Source of the DNA: Hymenobacter crusticola | Lineage (GTDB): Bacteria > Bacteroidota > Bacteroidia > Cytophagales > Hymenobacteraceae | Direction: 5' to 3' | Assembly: GCF_002154225.1 (NCBI RefSeq) | Contig: NZ_MTSE01000003.1 | Coordinates: 620,001 to 684,000, forward strand | Length of the DNA stretch: 64,000 nt | Shown: positions 17,142 through 24,282 of the stretch, piece after piece | Numbering within the stretch: position 1 is the stretch's first letter | Layout: every line of letters starts with the position of its first letter | Notes under the pieces: generated by a model | What the model saw: only the letters and a program-made list of their open reading frames with translations | Told to the model about the DNA's origin: nothing | Databases searched by the model: none | Made by a program: the position numbers and the translations under genes

Positions 17142-18275
17142 TTACATTTTCTTTAAGGAGCCCGCTAATTTTTCGGCTAGTAAGTGCGAGGGCTTTTCTA
17201 GTAGTAGATAAAATAGGTAAGCTCCTACTACGCACACCATTAAATAACCTAGGTAAGAATAAACAGTTAACGGAACGAAAGTTAACAACGCAGTTATAAT
17301 TAATGGATGGCATAAATAAAGCGAATACGAGAATTTTCCAAAATTCTCCAGCCAAGCTGTAGGTTGCTTGGTTCTATAATAAATTATTTCCTGCTCTAAC
17401 CATTTTGCAATTGGAGCCGCCATGATTAGCATAGACAGTGAGTAAGGCACAAAGCTGTGGAAACGCAGCGTGCAGCAAACAACAGTAGCAGCGTACAATC
17501 CAATCCGCCACAACCATATTCGTTGGGTCGATACTCGTTGCTGCACAAAGTCTATCTTTTCTGCCATCATTACGCCTAATAGCCAGTAAGGCAGCCCTAC
17601 CAACCACGTAAGTTTGAATCCAAAGCGCCAAAGATCTCCCATGTAGCCTCGGTCTGACTGCGCAAGCATAGATACTAGATCTGGCTGACCTACCGTTCCA
17701 ATTAAAATAGCCGCTACTATAAATGCAAAGATCAACTTAACTCTCCAAGCTGTATTAATCTTGGCCAACGTTGGGTAAATAGCATAATAAATTAATTCGC
17801 AGTATAAACTCCATACTACAGCACGCTCCGGATTGCCAAAAGGCATTCCTGCTAACATAATGACTAGAAGTGGCACTAAAACACGAACAAGCCTTTTTAC
17901 ATAAAATAGTTTCACATCTCGAATACCATTCCTATTCGGATAATGAATAACAAAGCCTGATATAACAAAAAAAGCAATAACCGCTGATACTCCCACAAAG
18001 GAAACGCCTAGTAGCATTCCTACGTATTGAAGTAATTTTAGATTGGAGTGCCGCAAGGCAATTGCAATAGGATTACCTAAGTGCGACAAGACCACGATAA
18101 ACGCCAGTACAAAGCGAATGCTATTGAGGCCGCCAAACCATTTGGACTGAGTGCTAGGTCCTGACTGCTGGCTATCTACAGTTGTTTTTTTTACTATAGT
18201 AGCATCGGTAGTTAGTGAACTTACCGGCAGAAACGCAGTAACCCCATTAGCGGGTATGAATTTTTCGTAAAGCAT
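17142..18275 (-). CDS. Acyltransferase family 3 (OafA-like) membrane protein
   Basis: An integral inner-membrane acyltransferase of about 377 residues and about ten helices. Members acetylate or otherwise acylate exported sugars such as O-antigen or capsule. The first helix carries the signature LNSIRFVLAFIVVLSHL, with the R and H that the family uses for catalysis, and a later segment VIAFFVISGFVIHYP matches the F-F-x-x-S-G-F motif; KRLVRVLVPLL is also typical. The start at 18275 is preferred over an ATG at 18374. The gene is visibly more AT-rich than the surroundings, suggesting horizontal acquisition. No other polysaccharide gene is adjacent. Confidence 0.88.
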   Translation of the reverse strand: MLYEKFIPANGVTAFLPVSSLTTDATIVKKTTVDSQQSGPSTQSKWFGGLNSIRFVLAFIVVLSHLGNPIAIALRHSNLKLLQYVGMLLGVSFVGVSAVIAFFVISGFVIHYPNRNGIRDVKLFYVKRLVRVLVPLLVIMLAGMPFGNPERAVVWSLYCELIYYAIYPTLAKINTAWRVKLIFAFIVAAILIGTVGQPDLVSMLAQSDRGYMGDLWRFGFKLTWLVGLPYWLLGVMMAEKIDFVQQRVSTQRIWLWRIGLYAATVVCCTLRFHSFVPYSLSMLIMAAPIAKWLEQEIIYYRTKQPTAWLENFGKFSYSLYLCHPLIITALLTFVPLTVYSYLGYLMVCVVGAYLFYLLLEKPSHLLAEKLAGSLKKM

Positions 18276-18731
18276 AGGAGGAGTAAAACATAAAATACTG
18301 TTGCCCACGGCGCTCTGCGTGGGAATTACCAATTCCGATTTGCACACAGAAAACCGTTGCTGACACGCTGACACAAACTCATTTTATCTGCCTTCTGCTC
18401 TACTTCCTGCTACACTAACCCAAAATTGAATAATTTTAATTTAAATCTTAATTTTTTTTATAAAAAAAATTCTTCATACTTAGCCAAAAGGGTCTATTTT
18501 TATTGTAAACATCTGAAAAACAAAAATTTATAAATCAACATTTCCATCCTGAGTCACTTACCAATTCTGCCTTGCAATCAGCAAGTGTATCTTCTTTATG
18601 ACTCTTTTTAGCCATTGTTTAATGGTCCACCTAGGCACGTCGTTTACAGTTGAGGCTAGGCTTTCCTTCTCCTATGCAACCAAACTGTCGTACCTTGCCT
18701 CCTCATCTATAAACTCTTTTGTTCTATAGAA
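18276..18731. other. AT-rich intergenic region
   Basis: A gap of 456 bp between two divergently transcribed genes. The part from about 18420 to 18540 is strongly AT-rich with A and T runs and a near-consensus -7 box (TATTTTTA near 18495). No gene, hairpin or long repeat was recognised. It probably holds both promoters and, with the acyltransferase gene, forms an AT-rich island. Confidence 0.4.
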
Positions 18732-19115
18732 ATGAGGTATCCAGCACTGCTACTTAGCTGCCTTTTACTAGGGGGATGTAGTTTGAATTCTGAAAATTCC
18801 TGCAAGGTCACTGCTGTTACATTTGCCAGGCAGGTAGATGGGCCCAAAACAGTCCGGGTGAACCAGGAGGCAAAATTTGCTGTGCTTTTGCAAGCGGATA
18901 ATAGCTGCGGCAAGTTCGACAGCTTCGTTGAGGCGAGCGTAGGTGACACGGTGCAAATTGCCTCTAAGATCAGCTACGACGGTTGTGTTTGCGCTCAAAC
19001 CAAGCCCACTATTCAGGCTGACTACACGTTCCGTGCAACACGGGCTGGTACGTATTACCTTCAGTTTCTGACTGATACTTCACGCTTCATTGTTGATACG
19101 CTCGTGGTGCAGTAA
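18732..19115 (+). CDS. Small lipoprotein
   Basis: A 127-residue lipoprotein of unknown function. The signal peptide is short and ends with the lipobox LLLGGC (cysteine at residue 16). The mature part has five further cysteines, including a C-V-C pair (GCVCAQ), and beta-strand-like segments ending TFRATRAGTYYLQFLTD, which resembles a small Ig-like sandwich. It is followed 107 bp later by an unrelated oxidoreductase gene. I do not recognise the family. Confidence 0.7.
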   Translation: MRYPALLLSCLLLGGCSLNSENSCKVTAVTFARQVDGPKTVRVNQEAKFAVLLQADNSCGKFDSFVEASVGDTVQIASKISYDGCVCAQTKPTIQADYTFRATRAGTYYLQFLTDTSRFIVDTLVVQ

Positions 19116-19156
19116 TACAAGCCACGTACCTAGCGGAGCCGCCGAACTACAGCACC

Positions 19157-19164
19157 TATTTTTG
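19157..19164 (+). promoter_or_regulatory. Bacteroidota -7 element
   Basis: TATTTTTG matches TAnnTTTG and lies 58 bp ahead of the FAD oxidoreductase start. No clear -33 TTG was found. Confidence 0.4.
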
Positions 19165-19222
19165 TGTCTGCTTAGTACCTGTAAGCACTTGGTCTAAAGG
19201 TTAACTCCCTTTCACCCATCAC

Positions 19223-20797
19223 ATGTTTGATAAAAAAGAAATTGAAGTGCTGCTTCCGCCGGAAGTAGCCTACGACGAGTTTGCCCGCTACCGGGCGCTG
19301 CTACACGCGGCCGGCTTCCAGCCTGGTCAAGCAGATTTTGTTCACTTGAAGCGTCGCTCCATCGACGCGCGCGGCCGGCAGCCGCTCGTACGCCTCCGCG
19401 CCGACGTGTGGCTAACGCCGCCCCCCCGCGATATTTTTGGTCCCTGGTTTCACTACCCCGATGTAAGTCAGGCCCGGCGTAGCGTGCTGATTGTGGGTGC
19501 GGGCCCGGCGGGCCTTTTTGCGGCCTTGCGCGCCATCGAGCTAGGTATCAAGCCCATTGTGGTGGAGCGCGGCAAAGACGTACGTACCCGCCGGCGCGAC
19601 CTAGCGGCGCTTAACAAAGAGCACATCGTGCATCCCGACTCAAACTATTGTTTCGGGGAAGGCGGCGCGGGCACGTATTCCGACGGCAAGCTATACACCC
19701 GCTCCACGAAGCGCGGCGATATCCAGCGGATTCTGCGCATTCTGGTACAGCACGGGGCCACGCCCGAAATTCTGGTTGATGCGCACCCGCACATTGGCAC
19801 CAACAAGCTGCCGCTCGTCGTGGCGGCCCTGCGCGACTCGGTGCGGCAGGCAGGCGGTGAAGTGCGCTTCGACACGCGCGTGACGGACCTACTTTTAGAG
19901 CAACAGCACCTGCGGGGCGTAGTCACGGCTAGCGGCGAGGCCATTGAGGCTGACGGCGTGATCCTGGCTACGGGTCACTCGGCCCGCGACATTTACGAGC
20001 TGCTACACCGGCGTGGTGTACTAATTGAAGCCAAGCCCTTTGCCCTCGGCGTCCGGGTCGAACACCCACAAGCCCTTATCGATCAGGCTCAGTACCGCCG
20101 CGCCGACCGAGGCCAACTGCCAGCGGCTTCGTACTCGCTGGTACACCAAACCCAGTGGAAAGGCAAGCAGCGGGGCGTGTTTTCGTTCTGCATGTGTCCG
20201 GGTGGCTTTATCGTGCCGGCCGCTACGGCGCCGGGCGAAGTGGTGGTCAACGGCATGTCGCCCTCCCGCCGCGACTCGCGCTTTGCCAATTCGGGTATTG
20301 TGGCAGCCATTGAGCTGGAGGACATGGACCTAGCCCAGCACGGCCCACTCGCGGGGCTGCGCTTGCAGCAAGAAATTGAGCAGCGAGCCTGCGCCATAGC
20401 CGGCAACACGCAACTCGCCCCGGCCCAACGGCTCGGTGATTTCCTGAAAAACAAAATCTCGCCTGAGTTGCTCGAAACTTCCTACCAGCCTGGCCTCGTG
20501 CCTGTGCGTATGGACGACGTGCTCGGCGCCGGGCTGGCTGAGCGCCTACGCCAGGGCTTTCGCGACTTCGGCAAAAAGATTCCCGGCTACGCCACCAATG
20601 CTGCCCAGATCGTGGGCGTGGAAAGCCGTACGTCTGCCCCTGTGCGCATCCCACGCGACCGAGATACGCTGCAACACCCCAAAATCAAAGGCCTGTTTCC
20701 GTGCGGAGAAGGCGCCGGCTACGCCGGCGGTATCGTGTCGGCGGCGATGGATGGTGAACGGTGCGCCGAGGCGATGGCAACTTTAGCTATTAGCTGA
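19223..20797 (+). CDS. FAD-dependent dehydrogenase, COG2509 type
   Basis: A flavoprotein of 524 residues. After an N-terminal extension of about 85 residues it has the dinucleotide-binding motif VLIVGAGPAGLFAALRAIE and the second FAD motif ending VVVERG (E followed by R-G). The region SNYCFGEGGAGTYSDGKLYTR is characteristic of the uncharacterised COG2509 family of FAD-dependent dehydrogenases, and the C-terminus GLFPCGEGAGYAGGIVSAAMDG closes the FAD site. Family members are full length at this size. The reaction is unknown. The downstream CoA-binding gene runs in the same direction, 85 bp away. Confidence 0.88.
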   Translation: MFDKKEIEVLLPPEVAYDEFARYRALLHAAGFQPGQADFVHLKRRSIDARGRQPLVRLRADVWLTPPPRDIFGPWFHYPDVSQARRSVLIVGAGPAGLFAALRAIELGIKPIVVERGKDVRTRRRDLAALNKEHIVHPDSNYCFGEGGAGTYSDGKLYTRSTKRGDIQRILRILVQHGATPEILVDAHPHIGTNKLPLVVAALRDSVRQAGGEVRFDTRVTDLLLEQQHLRGVVTASGEAIEADGVILATGHSARDIYELLHRRGVLIEAKPFALGVRVEHPQALIDQAQYRRADRGQLPAASYSLVHQTQWKGKQRGVFSFCMCPGGFIVPAATAPGEVVVNGMSPSRRDSRFANSGIVAAIELEDMDLAQHGPLAGLRLQQEIEQRACAIAGNTQLAPAQRLGDFLKNKISPELLETSYQPGLVPVRMDDVLGAGLAERLRQGFRDFGKKIPGYATNAAQIVGVESRTSAPVRIPRDRDTLQHPKIKGLFPCGEGAGYAGGIVSAAMDGERCAEAMATLAIS

Positions 20798-20878
20798 TGT
20801 TTTCTCGTACTAGTACTGAAGACTTGTTTTTAAATTTAACTGAAAAAGCTACTAGCCAAAAGCTAGCAGCTTATAGCT
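20785..20878. repeat. Loose inverted repeat of AGCTA words
   Basis: Segments near 20785-20815 and 20847-20878 are imperfect complements, built from variants of AGCTATTAGCT and GCTAGCAGCTTATAGC. The right arm ends four bases before the ATG of the CoA-binding gene. It belongs by style and position to the word-like repeats found 5' of other starts, but the pairing is weak. Confidence 0.4.
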
Positions 20879-20882
20879 CCCT

Positions 20883-21242
20883 ATGAAAAAGACCGTTGTC
20901 ATCGGCGCCAGCGACAATCCTGCCCGCTACTCCTTCCGCGCCGTAAATATGCTCAAGAACTATGGCCATGAAGTGGTACCCGTAGGTATTCGCAAGGGTC
21001 AAGTAGCAGGCCTAGATATCCATACCGACCGCCCAACCGAAGAGAGCGTGGATACCGTGACGCTCTACGTGGGCCCGCAGAACCAGCCTGCTTGGTACGA
21101 CTACATTTTGGATCTTAAGCCTAAGCGCATCATCTTCAATCCGGGCACCGAGAATGAGGAGTTGGAAAAGATGGCGCAGGAGAAGGGTATCCGCACTGAG
21201 GAGGCCTGCACGCTGGTCATGCTCTCGGTAGGTAATTACTAG
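20883..21242 (+). CDS. CoA-binding domain protein
   Basis: A single Rossmann-type CoA-binding domain (CoA_binding_2, COG1832) of 119 residues. It starts KKTVVIGASDNPARYSFRAVNML, with the G-A-S-x-x-x-x-R-Y signature, continues VPVGIRKGQVAGL, and has VTLYVGPQNQPAWYDYIL and the C-terminal IFNPGTENEE and EACTLVMLSVG. These small proteins resemble the CoA-binding part of succinyl-CoA synthetase; their role is unknown. The start codon follows a repeat-rich spacer. A large inverted repeat follows the stop. Confidence 0.88.
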   Translation: MKKTVVIGASDNPARYSFRAVNMLKNYGHEVVPVGIRKGQVAGLDIHTDRPTEESVDTVTLYVGPQNQPAWYDYILDLKPKRIIFNPGTENEELEKMAQEKGIRTEEACTLVMLSVGNY

Positions 21243-21259
21243 TTTATTTTCAATGCCGG

Positions 21260-21362
21260 TTCCCGCAGCGGACGCGGTGTTCGCACAGAAGGCGCAGAAT
21301 TCTAACGGTACGAATCGTTGAGTTCTGCGCCTTCTGCGCGAACACCACGCCCGCTGCGGGAA
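21260..21362. repeat. Long inverted repeat, 47-bp arms
   Basis: Arms 21260-21307 and 21316-21362 pair over about 46 bp with roughly five mismatches and an eight-base loop. The arms are built of words like GCAGAAGGCGCAGAA. It lies between the CoA-binding gene and the sigma factor gene. It may end the first transcript; no T-run is needed for such a stable stem, but this is inference. Confidence 0.8.
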
Positions 21363-21449
21363 ATTTATTTTCGCTTTCTAGGCAACCGTTCTCCCAACTC
21401 CTCCATCTACCCTACCAAACGCCCAATTATCGCCAAAACCTTTACACCC

Positions 21450-22031
21450 GTGACTGAAGCTGACCTCATTGCTGCTTGCCGCCAAGGCAGCGGGCGGGCT
21501 CAAAAGCTGCTTTACGAGCAGTTTGCGGGCTTGATGCTGGGTGTGTGCATGCGTTACTTACGCCACCGGGAAGACGCGGAAGCGGCCATGCTCGGGGGGT
21601 TCGTAAAAGTGTTTCGGGCCTTGGACCAATACCGGCACGAGGGCAGCTTTGAGGGGTGGATTCGCCGGATTATGGTCAACGAGGCGCTGGGACAGCTCCG
21701 CCGCAAGGAGCCCCTGCACCTAGCCATCGACGACTACCCCACCGACCTAGCCATCACCCCCGCCGAGGCAGAGAGTCAGCTCAATGCGGCCGACATGATG
21801 GCTATTTTGGCCGAACTCCCCGCGGGCTACCGTACGGTGTTCAACCTCTACGCGCTAGAGGGCTATTCTCACCCCGAAATTGCCGAGCTGCTAGGCATTT
21901 CGGAGGGCACCTCCAAATCGCAGTTGAGTAAGGCGCGGGCAATGCTCCAGCGCCGCCTCGCCGTCGCCAACGCGCGGGCGTCGGGCTCCACCTCCTCACC
22001 CAAAGAATATTATGCAACCGGAAGATATTGA
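21450..22031 (+). CDS. RNA polymerase sigma factor, ECF subfamily
   Basis: A 193-residue ECF sigma factor that would direct RNA polymerase to stress or envelope promoters. Region 2 spans GRAQKLLYEQFAGLMLGVCMRYLRHREDAEAAMLGGFVKVFRAL in outline, region 2.4 follows (EGSFEGWIRRIMVNEAL), and region 4 is AELPAGYRTVFNLYALEGYSHPEIAELLGISEGTSKSQLSKARAMLQ. I chose a GTG at 21450 (VTEADLIAACRQGS), since the reading frame above it runs through the inverted repeat at 21260-21362. The next gene begins at 22012, overlapping by 20 bp, so translation is coupled. Confidence 0.92.
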   Translation: MTEADLIAACRQGSGRAQKLLYEQFAGLMLGVCMRYLRHREDAEAAMLGGFVKVFRALDQYRHEGSFEGWIRRIMVNEALGQLRRKEPLHLAIDDYPTDLAITPAEAESQLNAADMMAILAELPAGYRTVFNLYALEGYSHPEIAELLGISEGTSKSQLSKARAMLQRRLAVANARASGSTSSPKEYYATGRY

Positions 22032-22863
22032 TAAGCTGTTTCGCGAGAAGCTGCAGCACCACGCGCCCACCCCGCCTGCCCACCTCTGGGCCCAACTGGA
22101 AGAGGAGTTGCAACCCGCCAAAAAGCGGCCGGTGATGTGGCTATATGCCGCGGCTGCCGTGATAGCGCTGCTGCTTGTAGTAGGTGCCGGCTGGCTACTG
22201 CGCGGCCCTGGCCTAAGCACCGAAACCCAAGAGCTAGCCACTTCGAACACCCAGCCACAAATCGAAAAAAAATCATCCAATCGGTTAACTATTCAGGCAA
22301 CCGCCCCCGCAGAAACCGCATCTAAGGAGTCAGAAGCAGGTTCGGAAGGGCTAGCCGCCGCGGTTGCTTCTACGCAGGGACCGACCCGGGAAGTGCACAC
22401 CGAACGGCCCGCGGAAACTACACCTCGCTCGCGCCGCGCCGTGGCTTATACCACCCCGCCCGCCCGCTCTACTACACCTAAGTCCATTCTTACCAGTTCG
22501 GCGCCAGTTCAGGCTGTGGCCGCTAAGACACCCGCCGTTGCGCATCCGGAACGCCCGGTGGTTGTCCCCGCGACCCTACCTACCGCTGAGCCGACTCCTA
22601 CTCCTGCCTTGGTGGCTGCGGCCGCGCCATCGGGGCCTATAATTGTGGAAGTTCGCCACAACAATGTCATGCCAGGTGCCACGGCCTACGCCGCCGACAC
22701 GGAAACTGGTCATCGCAAAGGCATTGGCAACTTGCTTTTGAAGGCTGGCAAAAAAGTAGGCAATGTGGTGCTCGATGGGCGCCAGATCAACCTACCCAAG
22801 GTGGCCATTCCTGAAATCATTACGGCCCAAGTGGAATCTTATACCACCGCGCCGCACCCATAA
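22012..22863 (+). CDS. Membrane protein, putative anti-sigma factor
   Basis: A 283-residue protein with a short cytoplasmic head (residues 1-40, PEDIDKLFREKLQHHAPTPPAHLWAQLE), one transmembrane helix (about 41-64) and a long periplasmic part that is rich in A, P, T and S (about 80-195) before a small conserved-looking C-terminal segment (GHRKGIGNLLLKAGKKVGNV and following). The DIDKLF..L..H...P....W..L head is typical of Bacteroidota proteins encoded beside ECF sigma factors. Overlap with the sigma gene supports an anti-sigma role. The zinc-binding anti-sigma HxxxCxxC motif is absent, so the assignment is inferred. Confidence 0.65.
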   Translation: MQPEDIDKLFREKLQHHAPTPPAHLWAQLEEELQPAKKRPVMWLYAAAAVIALLLVVGAGWLLRGPGLSTETQELATSNTQPQIEKKSSNRLTIQATAPAETASKESEAGSEGLAAAVASTQGPTREVHTERPAETTPRSRRAVAYTTPPARSTTPKSILTSSAPVQAVAAKTPAVAHPERPVVVPATLPTAEPTPTPALVAAAAPSGPIIVEVRHNNVMPGATAYAADTETGHRKGIGNLLLKAGKKVGNVVLDGRQINLPKVAIPEIITAQVESYTTAPHP

Positions 22864-22989
22864 TCGGTTGCCTTGCTCAACTACGCAGCAAACAACTGAT
22901 TTCCATACTAAGAAGTCCGAGCGACAGGCTCACGGCCAACAGCCGCCTTGTCAGTTCACACTTACTATTTAACACTCAACACTTCTGTC

Positions 22990-24117
22990 ATGAAACGCTT
23001 TTTCTCGCTGCTGGCTTTTTTGCTTCTGACCACGCTGGCCGCGCCCGCCTTTGCCCGGACGACCTCACCTAGCTTCACCGATACGATCGTTGTGAAACTA
23101 CCCAACCAAGCGGTGATGACCCTATTTGTCAAGAACAAAGAGCAGCTGCGCCAACTACGCAACTACAAGCTTGATTCGCTCATGATCCTGCTTGACACGT
23201 ACATCACCCAAGCCGAAACGGCCGGCAAAAACTCGAAAAACGGGCAGGTGACGATGGAGTTCTACCCCGCCAAAGACCAGCCCGGCAAGGCCATGCCTGA
23301 GCAAATCCGGGTGACGGTGCGCAACTCTCGTTCAGCGGGTTCCAGCAACGACCACGTCGAAGTGCGCCTCGGGCCTTCTTTTGGGGTTGTAGTCGACGAG
23401 GATGGAAGCAGCGACAACGTGAAAGTGCACGTAGGCCGCATGGACACTAGCAACCGCGACTCGGTGCGCAAAGCCAAGTCGGAAGCACGCTTCAACCGCG
23501 TCCACCACAGCAACTTCACCATGGACCTAGGCCTGAATACGTTGGTGAACCGTGGCGCAACCGCTCCTAACACGTACGACTATGCACTGCGGCCCCTTGG
23601 CTCCCGCTACATCAGCTTCCAGTGGCGGCACTCCTGGCGCTTGGGCGCTGTGGGTAGCCCGCTGTACCTCGTGTCGGGCCCCGAAATTGCCTTCAACAAC
23701 TACATGTTCGATAACAACGCCCGCCTGTTTGCGAACGACTCTATGTCATACATCAACCGCGAATCGACGCTGAACCTGCAAAAAAGCAAGCTAGCTACCA
23801 CCACGCTCAACTTGCCCTTGATGGCTCAACTGTACTTCCGCGATAAGAAAGGGCACGAATCGTTCCGCCTCAGCGCCGGCGGTTTCGTGGGCTACCGCCT
23901 CAGCAGCCACACCAAACTCAAGTACGACCGCGACGGCAGCACCAAGAAAGACAAAGACCGCGGCAGCTACAACCTCGAAGATTTCCAGTATGGCCTGCAA
24001 GGCATCATCGGCGTGCGCGGCTTGGATCTGTTCGTGAAGTATAATCTCAACGATCTGTTTAAAGAAAACCGCGGCCCTCAGGCTCAAACGCTGAGCTTCG
24101 GCATCACCTTCTTGTAA
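22990..24117 (+). CDS. Outer-membrane beta-barrel protein
   Basis: A 375-residue exported protein. The signal peptide ends at AAPAFA (about residue 22). Residues 25-190 form a soluble part with many charged residues, and from about residue 178 (FTMDLGLNTLVNRG) amphipathic strands with aromatic ends alternate to a final SFGITFL, the C-terminal phenylalanine-containing signature of outer-membrane barrels (PorT/OmpW-like layout). It is third in the order sigma factor, anti-sigma candidate, barrel, and may be a target or sensor of that system. Exact function is unknown. The start at 22990 gives a normal signal peptide. Confidence 0.8.
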   Translation: MKRFFSLLAFLLLTTLAAPAFARTTSPSFTDTIVVKLPNQAVMTLFVKNKEQLRQLRNYKLDSLMILLDTYITQAETAGKNSKNGQVTMEFYPAKDQPGKAMPEQIRVTVRNSRSAGSSNDHVEVRLGPSFGVVVDEDGSSDNVKVHVGRMDTSNRDSVRKAKSEARFNRVHHSNFTMDLGLNTLVNRGATAPNTYDYALRPLGSRYISFQWRHSWRLGAVGSPLYLVSGPEIAFNNYMFDNNARLFANDSMSYINRESTLNLQKSKLATTTLNLPLMAQLYFRDKKGHESFRLSAGGFVGYRLSSHTKLKYDRDGSTKKDKDRGSYNLEDFQYGLQGIIGVRGLDLFVKYNLNDLFKENRGPQAQTLSFGITFL

Positions 24118-24208
24118 GAGCGTACCAAGCGTTTGGCAAAGGCCAAACGCGCTGGCGCCCCGGTAATGCGCGATATGAAGTGTTGGTAACTTAGGAGTTA
24201 AGCACAAA

Positions 24209-24250
24209 AGCAAAAAGCCTTTCCTCATTGCTGAGGAAAGGCTTTTTGCT
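24209..24250. terminator. Two-way hairpin terminator
   Basis: A perfect 19-bp stem (24209-24227 with 24232-24250) with loop TTGC. The core AAAAAGCCTTTC is shared with the terminator at 4096-4128. It serves the barrel gene on the plus strand and the aldehyde oxidoreductase operon on the minus strand. Confidence 0.92.
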
Positions 24251-24282
24251 TAATACCTAGGGCTAAAATTAAAAGCTAGCTT

